A DNA stretch of 5,155 nt, taken from assembly GCA_001798105.1 (NCBI GenBank), contig MGRI01000085.1:1-5155 (forward strand). Direction: 5' to 3'. The translations under genes and the position numbers were made by a program. Under the pieces are notes generated by a model. It saw only the letters and a list, made by a program, of their open reading frames with translations, was not told the origin of the DNA and did no database searches. Below are positions 1 through 5,085 of the stretch, in pieces. The stretch comes from Deltaproteobacteria bacterium RIFCSPHIGHO2_02_FULL_40_11. GTDB taxonomy: Bacteria; Bdellovibrionota; JACOXK01; 2-02-FULL-40-11. Numbering within the stretch: the first letter of the stretch is position 1; every line of letters starts with the position of its first letter.

Positions 1-35
1 TGCATTCAATACAAACCCTATATAAAATATTTTTT
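1..35. other. AT-rich segment downstream of folC
   Basis: These 35 bases follow the folC stop codon and run to the window edge. They are almost entirely A/T and include the AT-only palindrome AAAATATTTT at 24-33. There is no GC-rich stem, so no intrinsic terminator can be called. A minus-strand ATG at positions 5-3 could begin a following gene, but only five bases of it are visible and no convincing ribosome binding site precedes it. Confidence 0.5.
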
Positions 36-1214
36 TTAACATCTGCTTTCAAAGTACCTTTTTGCTGCCTCTACAGCATATAACGAACCTGTAATACAAA
101 GCACATCTTTTTCATGCATTTTTTGAATGACCTTTGGATAAACATCTTTCAATTGTTTATGTGAGGAGACTTTCCAACTGCGTGGCGTTGGGATTTCGAT
201 AAAATGTGTGTGGTTTACATTTTTTTGAACCATTTGAACCATTTTTTTTGTGTTTTTATCCTGACAAATTCCCAAAATGACGAATCTTCTAGAATGGGGA
301 AAGGCTTCATTTAAGGCATGCATGCAGGTTCGAATGCCATCTACATTATGTGCGCCGTCTACAATGACCGTTGGACTTGAACAAATCTTTTCAAAACGCC
401 CTACAATATTCGCAGTTAAAAACCCTTTTTGAAGCGCCCTTTCAGAAATAAAAAACCCTTTTTGATTTAAGACTTGAGTTGTCTTAAGCACCAGGCGAGC
501 ATTTTGTGTTTGGTATGCCCCTTGAAGCCCAAGTGTATAGGAAAAGTTTTCTTCTAAAGAAGCGGCATACAGGGGGCTCTTTTTTTGACGCGCGATTTTT
601 TGAATGGTTTTAAAAACAGAGGGCCGCCGAACACCCGTTACACACGGCCTTTTATATTTAATAATTCCTGCTTTTTCCTTTGCAATTTTCGTTAACGTGT
701 TTCCTAAAAAACGGTGATGATCATGCGAGATGGTTGTAATGACACTTACCTCTGGGGTAATGACATTTGTGGCATCCAGCCTGCCTCCCAATCCCACTTC
801 AATGACACCCACATCTACATTTTGATTTCGATAATGCAAAAACGCCATGACCGTTAAAAACTCAAAATAACTCAGGTCGATTTTATGTGTTTCCATGACT
901 TGATGAATTTGTTGCGTTAAGTTTAAAAAATCTTGTTTAGAAATCCATTTTTGATTGACCTGAATACGCTCTCGAATATCCAAGACATGAGGAGAATAAA
1001 AAGACCCTACGTGGTAGCCTGCAGCCTGTAAAATAGAACTCAGCATGGCAACGGTTGACCCTTTGCCATTGGTCCCTGCCACATGAATGGACTTCAATTT
1101 TTGATGTGGAGATTGAAAAATTTTTAGAATTTTTTTGGTTTTAGAAAGCCCCAGATCAATCCCTTTTCGATCGAGGCGACTCAACTTCGCCAAAGACTGT
1201 AAATAGTCTGACAT
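36..1214 (-). CDS. folC: bifunctional dihydrofolate synthase / folylpolyglutamate synthase
   Basis: FolC is a cytoplasmic Mur-ligase-type ATP-dependent enzyme. It joins L-glutamate to dihydropteroate to give dihydrofolate, and then adds further glutamates to reduced folates. The 392-residue product has the family landmarks in order: the P-loop GTNGKGS at residues 47-53, SPHVLDIRERI at 74-84, EVGLGGRLDATN at 139-150, an HDH..FLG segment near 164-171, EKAGI at 180-184 (K181 matches the lysine carbamylated in E. coli FolC), DGAHN at 286-290 opening the C-terminal domain, and TGSLY at 375-379. It is somewhat shorter than E. coli FolC (about 420) but complete. The reading frame stays open 57 codons further upstream into dcd. 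I chose the ATG at 1214 because MSDYLQSLAKLSRLDRKGIDLGL matches the normal FolC N-terminus and begins 7 bases after the dcd stop. No clear Shine-Dalgarno precedes it, which suggests coupling to dcd translation. Whether both activities are present cannot be settled from motifs alone. Confidence 0.95.
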   Translation of the reverse strand: MSDYLQSLAKLSRLDRKGIDLGLSKTKKILKIFQSPHQKLKSIHVAGTNGKGSTVAMLSSILQAAGYHVGSFYSPHVLDIRERIQVNQKWISKQDFLNLTQQIHQVMETHKIDLSYFEFLTVMAFLHYRNQNVDVGVIEVGLGGRLDATNVITPEVSVITTISHDHHRFLGNTLTKIAKEKAGIIKYKRPCVTGVRRPSVFKTIQKIARQKKSPLYAASLEENFSYTLGLQGAYQTQNARLVLKTTQVLNQKGFFISERALQKGFLTANIVGRFEKICSSPTVIVDGAHNVDGIRTCMHALNEAFPHSRRFVILGICQDKNTKKMVQMVQKNVNHTHFIEIPTPRSWKVSSHKQLKDVYPKVIQKMHEKDVLCITGSLYAVEAAKRYFESRC

Positions 1215-1221
1215 CTGACGC

Positions 1222-1779
1222 TTATAACATGCGTGGAAGCGTGATCCCACGTTGGCCCTGATACTTACCTTTTCGATCCCGATAGGACGTTTCGCAAGTT
1301 TCATTGCCTTGGTAAAATAGAAGTTGTGCAATACCTTCATTGGCGTACACTTTTGCAGGAAGCGGCGTTGTATTGGAAATTTCAATCGTAATATGCCCTT
1401 CCCACTCAGGCTCTAAGGGCGTAACATTGATAATAATCCCACATCTGGCATAGGTGCTTTTTCCTAAAGTCACCACCAAAACATCTCTGGGAATACGAAA
1501 ATATTCAAGTGTTCTGGCCAAGGCAAAAGAATTGGGAGGGATGATACAAACATCCGCTTTCACATCCACAAAGGCTTTATCATCAAAATTTTTGGGATCT
1601 ACAATGGAATTATTCACGTTTGTAAAAATTTTAAATTCATCGGTAATGCGAATATCATACCCATAGGATGAAACCCCATAAGAAATAATACCTTCACGAC
1701 GCTGCCCTTCACAAAAAGGGTCAATCATGCCATGTTCTTTGGCCATGCGTCGAATCCACTTATCAGAGAGTATCGCCAT
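1222..1779 (-). CDS. dcd: dCTP deaminase
   Basis: Dcd is a trimeric cytoplasmic enzyme that deaminates dCTP to dUTP and ammonia, feeding dUMP and hence thymidylate synthesis. The 185-residue product carries the nucleotide-binding segment GKSTYARCGI at residues 106-115, with Lys107, Ser108 and Arg112 in the positions of the E. coli RSS..R motif. The segment PLEPEWEGH (121-129) follows, then TIEISNTT (131-138), whose Glu133 aligns with the catalytic Glu138 of E. coli Dcd. The C-terminal KGKYQGQRGITLPRML is the usual nucleotide-closing tail. The overall sequence is very close to alphaproteobacterial Dcd. The frame also has a GTG at 1803 and an ATG at 1797. I prefer ATG 1779 because MAILSDKWIRRMA is the standard family start. 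No good Shine-Dalgarno precedes any of the three. dcd leads a dcd-folC pair and is divergent from the rhodanese gene. Motifs do not exclude the bifunctional deaminase/dUTPase form, but the plain deaminase is the default. Confidence 0.96.
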   Translation of the reverse strand: MAILSDKWIRRMAKEHGMIDPFCEGQRREGIISYGVSSYGYDIRITDEFKIFTNVNNSIVDPKNFDDKAFVDVKADVCIIPPNSFALARTLEYFRIPRDVLVVTLGKSTYARCGIIINVTPLEPEWEGHITIEISNTTPLPAKVYANEGIAQLLFYQGNETCETSYRDRKGKYQGQRGITLPRML

Positions 1780-1847
1780 TTCTATTTTGCTTATCATTAT
1801 CACTGAAAGATTTCCAGAAAAACCTTAAAGCATCCCAGGTTTTATGC

Positions 1848-1861
1848 CGATACGTATATCG
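1848..1861. repeat. small dyad just upstream of the rhodanese ribosome binding site
   Basis: CGATA (1848-1852) and TATCG (1857-1861) are perfect 5-base inverted arms around the loop CGTA. The overlapping octamer ATACGTAT (1850-1857) is itself a palindrome. The dyad ends one base before the Shine-Dalgarno core, so it could be an operator half-site or a weak hairpin near the ribosome binding site. It is short enough to be chance in AT-rich DNA. Confidence 0.3.
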
Positions 1862-1869
1862 TAAGGAGG
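1862..1869 (+). promoter_or_regulatory. strong ribosome binding site of the rhodanese gene
   Basis: TAAGGAGG is a full-length match to the 16S rRNA anti-Shine-Dalgarno. It ends 4 bases before the ATG at 1874. It fixes the start codon, and it is the strongest such site in the window: most of the other genes here have little or no Shine-Dalgarno. Confidence 0.85.
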
Positions 1870-1873
1870 AAAC

Positions 1874-2329
1874 ATGAAAAAACCAAAAACACTGACCCCT
1901 CAAGAGCTGAAAGACAAAATGGATGCCCAAGCGGCCTTTATGCTTGTCGATGTACTGCCAGAGGCTGTGCATCAAAGAACCCACCTCAAAGGATCCATCA
2001 ATATTCCACTCCATGAAATTGAAACCAAAGGGTCTCAATGGCTCAACCGCAATATTGATATCATTGTTTATTCCGCGGGCCCCAACTGCAAAGCAGCACA
2101 ATTTGCACAAGAACATTTGATAAAAATGGGATATCGCGTATGGAAACTCGAAGGCGGACTTGAAGCGTGGGAAAATCAACACTACCCCTTAGATGGCGAT
2201 CCCAATTTTAAACCTCAAGCCGTTACAGAAGATGACGCCGAAGCCCTGCCGCCAAAAGTGAAGCCCGAAGCAGAAACCACATCGGAAGAAACTCAAAAAG
2301 AAGAAACAAAAAAGAAAAAAGCAGCTTAA
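1874..2329 (+). CDS. rhodanese-like domain protein, canonical catalytic Cys replaced by Ser
   Basis: This is a 151-residue single-domain rhodanese-like protein with no signal peptide or membrane segment, so probably cytoplasmic. Rhodanese landmarks are the N-terminal FMLVDVLPEAVHQRTHLKGSINIP (residues 22-45, equivalent to the 'vDvR...GHIpGAinIP' motif), the active-site strand and loop IIVYSAGPNCKAAQFA (63-78), and VWKLEGGLEAWE (89-100), the usual end of the fold. In active sulfurtransferases the residue after the VY pair is Cys. Here it is Ser67, and the only cysteine in the loop, in fact in the protein, is Cys72. The domain is therefore either catalytically inactive, perhaps a binding or regulatory module, or uses Cys72 instead. 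Residues from about 117 to 151 form a hydrophilic tail rich in Glu, Lys and Thr, probably disordered. The start is set by the TAAGGAGG site. The gene is alone on the plus strand, and its stop codon overlaps the aroE stop. The fold assignment is firm; the substrate and role are unknown. Confidence 0.88.
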   Translation: MKKPKTLTPQELKDKMDAQAAFMLVDVLPEAVHQRTHLKGSINIPLHEIETKGSQWLNRNIDIIVYSAGPNCKAAQFAQEHLIKMGYRVWKLEGGLEAWENQHYPLDGDPNFKPQAVTEDDAEALPPKVKPEAETTSEETQKEETKKKKAA

Positions 2330-3093
2330 GAAAACCAATTTTGAAAAGCCAAATCGGCTTGCCGCATAAACATCGGCAAGCCGCCCATGGTATAAAAACA
2401 CCGAGTTCTACACTGTTTTATGAGATCCCCGCCTTCGCGGGGATGACAAGGCTCTTGATAATTTACATCGAAAATCCAAGCGGGTGGTTTTAAGTCTAAG
2501 ATTTTTTCCCAGTTTGGCGCATCTTCATACGCTCCCAGGGGGGTGGTATTCAGCACAAAAACTTTCTCTCCCGAAAACTTTTGCTCTAAAGGCTCAACGC
2601 AAATAGATACATCACAAAACACATCTTTCAATTGCTCGGCCCAAAGCTGCGCTTTATCCAAGCTTCGGTTCTTAAACACAAAAGATCGATATCCCTTTTG
2701 TGCCAACATCATGCTTAAACTTCGCGTTGTCGCCCCACATCCTAAAAATACCACTTTTACATTTTTAGAAGGCACAGGCGACCAGGCTTGAAGAACCTCC
2801 CAAAATGCCAGGGCATCGGTATTCATGCCCCGCCATCTCCCCTCTTTACAAACAACACAATTTACAGCCCGCACTTTTGCGGCAAAATCATCCACTGCGT
2901 CACAAAAAAATAAAATACGCTCTTTATAAGGCATGGTCACAGAAAACCCCAAACAATCAGGATCTTTTTCAGGGACAATTTCTAAGACACGAAAATCAAC
3001 CTTGAGCCCCGCATTTTTCAGTTTTTCTTGATGATAGGCAGGCGAAAGACTTTTGGTGAGAGGATACCCCAAAATGCCAATCCATGGATTCAT
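2326..3093 (-). CDS. aroE: shikimate dehydrogenase with an in-frame palindromic insert
   Basis: AroE reduces 3-dehydroshikimate to shikimate with NADPH in the chorismate pathway to aromatic amino acids and folate precursors. The 255-residue product shows the shikimate-binding SLSP (residues 15-18), TMPYK with catalytic Lys57 (53-57), AVN (76-78), MNTD with catalytic Asp93 (90-93), the NADP-binding loop GCGATT (118-123), NTTPLGA (182-188), and a C-terminal GGLPMFMRQADLAFQNWF matching the usual GL.ML..Q...AF..W. Between FDVNYQEP (208-215) and DLIKQC (223-228) the normal short Y.P..T.LL link is lengthened by a few residues. That segment, CHPREGG, is encoded by a GC-rich palindrome. The frame is intact and all key residues are present, so the enzyme is probably active. 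The ATG overlaps the lipB stop as ATGA with no usable Shine-Dalgarno, implying coupled translation. Its stop codon TAA (2328-2326) shares TTAA with the convergent rhodanese stop. Confidence 0.95.
   Translation of the reverse strand: MNPWIGILGYPLTKSLSPAYHQEKLKNAGLKVDFRVLEIVPEKDPDCLGFSVTMPYKERILFFCDAVDDFAAKVRAVNCVVCKEGRWRGMNTDALAFWEVLQAWSPVPSKNVKVVFLGCGATTRSLSMMLAQKGYRSFVFKNRSLDKAQLWAEQLKDVFCDVSICVEPLEQKFSGEKVFVLNTTPLGAYEDAPNWEKILDLKPPAWIFDVNYQEPCHPREGGDLIKQCRTRCFYTMGGLPMFMRQADLAFQNWFS
2355..2383. repeat. perfect 10-bp inverted repeat inside the aroE 3' end
   Basis: CGGCTTGCCG (2355-2364) and CGGCAAGCCG (2374-2383) are exact inverted arms around a 9-base loop, CATAAACAT. It can fold on either strand. 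It lies in the codons for the conserved AroE C-terminal helix (residues 237-247, including Gln245), so it must coexist with coding. On the plus strand it begins 26 bases after the rhodanese stop codon, where a terminator for that gene would be expected, but no run of T follows it. Confidence 0.8.
2425..2444. repeat. GC-rich dispersed-type palindrome embedded in aroE
   Basis: ATCCCCGC (2425-2432) and GCGGGGAT (2437-2444) are perfect 8-base inverted arms around the loop CTTC (GAAG on the minus strand). With its flanks on the minus strand (GTCATCCCC... and ...GGGGATC) it matches a well-known kind of short palindrome scattered through many proteobacterial genomes, whose three reading frames give peptides such as VIPAKAGIQ, HPREGGDP and SPRRRGS. 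Here it is read in the HPREGGD frame as aroE residues 217-223. It is markedly more GC-rich than its surroundings. Only one copy lies in this window, so its dispersal in this genome is inferred. Confidence 0.8.
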
Positions 3094-3695
3094 ACCTTAA
3101 AAATTTTATTGAAATGAAAAACCACGCGATGTTTTACATCTTCAAGCAAAATGGGTTTTTGTAAAATTTCTTGCATACTGGTCATCACGGAACTTTCAAA
3201 CCCACAGGGATTTATTTTTTGAAAATAGGTTAAGTCTGTATTTACGTTTAAAGCAAACCCATGGTAAGAAACCCATTTTTTGACAGCAATCCCGATGGAA
3301 GCGATTTTTTTCGAACCCACCCAAACGCCCGTAGCACCTGTACAGCCAACAGATTGAATCCCAAAATCCAAAAGCGTTCCAATGAGCACTTTTTCTAATA
3401 AACAAATATATTTTTTAATGCCAAGCTTTGAAGCACTTAATTCAAAAATAGGATACCCCACCAATTGCCCAGGACCATGATACGTTGCTTTTCCGCCCCG
3501 TTCAATTTCGAACATCATGATGTCTTGTGTTTTAATGTCTTCTGTTGAGGTCCTACGCCCTTTTGTAATGACATGTGGATGTTCTACAAAAATAAGCGTG
3601 TCTGGAATTTTACTTTCAATTCTTTCCAAAAGCTTTTGCTTTTGGAAATCCCAAACAGATTGGTAATCTCTCAATCCTAAATCAATAATATTCAT
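3090..3695 (-). CDS. lipB: octanoyl-[acyl carrier protein]:protein N-octanoyltransferase
   Basis: LipB moves octanoate from acyl carrier protein to a lysine on lipoyl domains (E2 subunits, GcvH), the first step of endogenous lipoylation before LipA inserts sulfur. The 201-residue product, a usual size for the family, has EHPHVITKGRR (38-48), RGGKATYHGPGQLVGYPI (66-83), GVWVGSKKIASIG (123-135) with catalytic Lys130, WVSYHGFALNVNTDL (141-155), and INPCGF (161-166) with catalytic Cys164. The Lys-Cys pair is therefore intact. Its ATG (3695-3693) overlaps the lpd stop as ATGA. No Shine-Dalgarno precedes it (the upstream bases read CCAAATCGTCG), so it probably relies on ribosomes finishing lpd. Its place directly after E2 and E3 genes fits its job of modifying the E2 lipoyl domain. 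Confidence 0.97.
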   Translation of the reverse strand: MNIIDLGLRDYQSVWDFQKQKLLERIESKIPDTLIFVEHPHVITKGRRTSTEDIKTQDIMMFEIERGGKATYHGPGQLVGYPIFELSASKLGIKKYICLLEKVLIGTLLDFGIQSVGCTGATGVWVGSKKIASIGIAVKKWVSYHGFALNVNTDLTYFQKINPCGFESSVMTSMQEILQKPILLEDVKHRVVFHFNKIFKV

Positions 3696-5074
3696 CGACG
3701 ATTTGGAATATGAATGGCTTGACCTTGAGCCGCCTCACAAGCCTCCATCAAGCTTTCTGGAAGTGTGGGATGAGGGTGAATCGTTGACGCCAGATCTTCC
3801 AACGTTAATCCATGGGTCACGGCCAAAGCTGCTTCAGAAATTAAATCGGACGCATGGGCGCCCACCATAAATACACCTAAAAGTTTCTGTGTCGTCTTTT
3901 CAGCAATGACCTTACAAAATCCATCTGTTTCCCCAACCGCCAAAGACCGCCCCAAGGCCATAAATGGAAACTTTCCAACCACGACTTCTTGACATTCTGC
4001 TTTGGCCTCGGCTTCTGACATCCCCACGCCTGCAATTTCAGGATCTGTAAAAATGGCCCAGCTGATCGGCCGCTTTTTTCGCTTCGTACCCTCTGCAATC
4101 TTTTGCGCCACCTGAATGCCCTCAAAAGAAGCTTTGTGCGCTAAAAGTGCCCCCCCCGTAACATCTCCAATGGCATAAATATTTTTTGCGGATGTCATGC
4201 CTTGATCATCGACTTCAATAAATCCTTTGCCATCTACCTGGACCCCCGCCTTTTTTAAATCTAGATTTTGCGTATTGGCTTTTCTACCCACTGTTACCAA
4301 GAGTTTATCTGTTTCAAATTGCTGGATTTGACCGCTAACCTCAAGTGCCACTTTAACTTTATCATTTTTTTCTACGCCGCGCGCTTTCACGGATGTTAGA
4401 ATTTGAATCCCTCGTTTTTTAAGACTTTTTTCAACCACACTGACCAAGTCTTTATCCACCCCAGGTAAAATCTGATCCATCATTTCAACAATCGTAATTT
4501 TAGTTCCAAGTTTTGAAAAATAAGTTCCAAGCTCTAACCCAATGACCCCGCCCCCTAAAATCATCATATTTTGAGGTAAAGTATAAAGCTCTAAAGCTTC
4601 TTTTGAACCGATGACAAAGTTGCCATCGATATCAAATCCAGAAATTTGGGCAGGCTGAGAGCCTGTTGCAATCACAAAGGCATCTGCTTCAATTTCTTTT
4701 TTAAATCCAACTTGAATTTTCTGATTCGAAAGAAATTTTGCTTCACCTTCAATTTGATCCACGTGATTTACTTTCAAAAGCTGCGCAATACCTTGATTTA
4801 ATTTTGAAATCAACCCTGCTCGGAAAGATTGAAGCCGGTCCATATTGACCCACACATCTTTGGCTTCAATTCCAAATGTCCCCGCTTCTTTGACCTTGTC
4901 GTACAAAGAGCTTGCAAAAATGAGGGCTTTCGAAGGAATGCATCCATAATTTAAACATTCCCCCCCCAGTTTATGTTTTTCAACGAGGGCTACCTTTTTT
5001 CCCATTTGTGCTAAGCGAATTGCACATACATAGCCACCTGGTCCAGCGCCAATCACAACAGCATCGTATTTCAT
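3692..5074 (-). CDS. lpd: dihydrolipoamide dehydrogenase (E3)
   Basis: Lpd is the FAD-dependent E3 subunit of 2-oxoacid dehydrogenase complexes. It reoxidises the dihydrolipoyl arm of E2 and passes electrons to NAD+. The 460-residue product is complete: FAD-binding VIGAGPGGY (7-15), the redox disulfide in GGECLNYGCIPSK (Cys40 and Cys45), the NAD-binding MILGGGVIGLELG (171-183), the second FAD motif IYAIGDV (299-305), FTDPEIAGVG (342-351), and the dimer-interface HPHPTLPE (433-440), whose His435 and Glu440 form the catalytic dyad. An ATG at 5089 is also in frame and overlaps the E2 stop as ATGA. I prefer ATG 5074 because GGAGGG lies just upstream and MKYDAVVIGAGPGGY is the usual E3 start. The coding strand contains two runs of eight G (complements of 4960-4967 and 4150-4157), the first encoding Gly-Gly beside the redox Cys40. 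Adjacent E2 and lipB genes place it with the pyruvate dehydrogenase cluster, but one E3 may serve several complexes. Confidence 0.97.
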   Translation of the reverse strand: MKYDAVVIGAGPGGYVCAIRLAQMGKKVALVEKHKLGGECLNYGCIPSKALIFASSLYDKVKEAGTFGIEAKDVWVNMDRLQSFRAGLISKLNQGIAQLLKVNHVDQIEGEAKFLSNQKIQVGFKKEIEADAFVIATGSQPAQISGFDIDGNFVIGSKEALELYTLPQNMMILGGGVIGLELGTYFSKLGTKITIVEMMDQILPGVDKDLVSVVEKSLKKRGIQILTSVKARGVEKNDKVKVALEVSGQIQQFETDKLLVTVGRKANTQNLDLKKAGVQVDGKGFIEVDDQGMTSAKNIYAIGDVTGGALLAHKASFEGIQVAQKIAEGTKRKKRPISWAIFTDPEIAGVGMSEAEAKAECQEVVVGKFPFMALGRSLAVGETDGFCKVIAEKTTQKLLGVFMVGAHASDLISEAALAVTHGLTLEDLASTIHPHPTLPESLMEACEAAQGQAIHIPNRR

Positions 5075-5078
5075 GGAA

Positions 5079-5084
5079 CCCTCC
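5079..5084 (-). promoter_or_regulatory. ribosome binding site deciding the lpd start
   Basis: GGAGGG on the minus strand (5084-5079) sits 4 bases upstream of the ATG at 5074 and just inside the junction with the E2 stop codon. The alternative in-frame ATG at 5089 has no comparable site, so this motif favours the shorter protein. Confidence 0.75.
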
Positions 5085-5085
5085 G

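Larger units (their letters stand above)
1780..1873. promoter_or_regulatory. divergent intergenic spacer between dcd and the rhodanese gene
   Basis: This 94-base spacer must hold the start signals for both the minus-strand dcd-folC pair and the plus-strand rhodanese gene. I could not find a convincing -35/-10 pair on either strand. On the minus strand GATAAT (1799-1794) resembles a -10 box, but it lacks a matching -35 and would leave a leader of only about ten bases before dcd. The call as a regulatory region is inferred from the divergent layout, not from recognised boxes. Confidence 0.4.

Noticed and set aside
24..33. AAAATATTTT palindrome after folC as a terminator
   Set aside because: The stem would be A/T only and too weak. 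In AT-rich sequence such a palindrome is expected by chance.
1231..1252. Inverted repeat CGTGG...CCACG near the dcd 3' end
   Set aside because: It has five-base arms with a ten-base loop and lies within dcd coding sequence. It is too weak to distinguish from chance, and no T run follows.
1215..1385. A 57-codon N-terminal extension of folC overlapping the 3' part of dcd
   Set aside because: It is only the open frame opposite dcd codons in another phase. It resembles no FolC N-terminus, and the family start motif begins at the ATG at 1214.
1454..1666. Plus-strand open frame antisense to dcd
   Set aside because: It has no ribosome binding site and no recognisable domain, and it is fully explained as a shadow of the highly conserved dcd gene.
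1780..1803. Upstream dcd starts at GTG 1803 or ATG 1797
   Set aside because: They would add residues (MIMISKIE or part of it) absent from the well-conserved family N-terminus, and neither has a better ribosome binding site than ATG 1779.
2425..2444. The aroE palindrome as an intrinsic terminator
   Set aside because: On neither strand is the stem followed by a run of T. It lies in coding sequence on the minus strand and matches a known dispersed repeat type instead.
2425..2444. CRISPR repeat or other repeat array
   Set aside because: A single copy is present, with no spacer-repeat periodicity and no cas gene.
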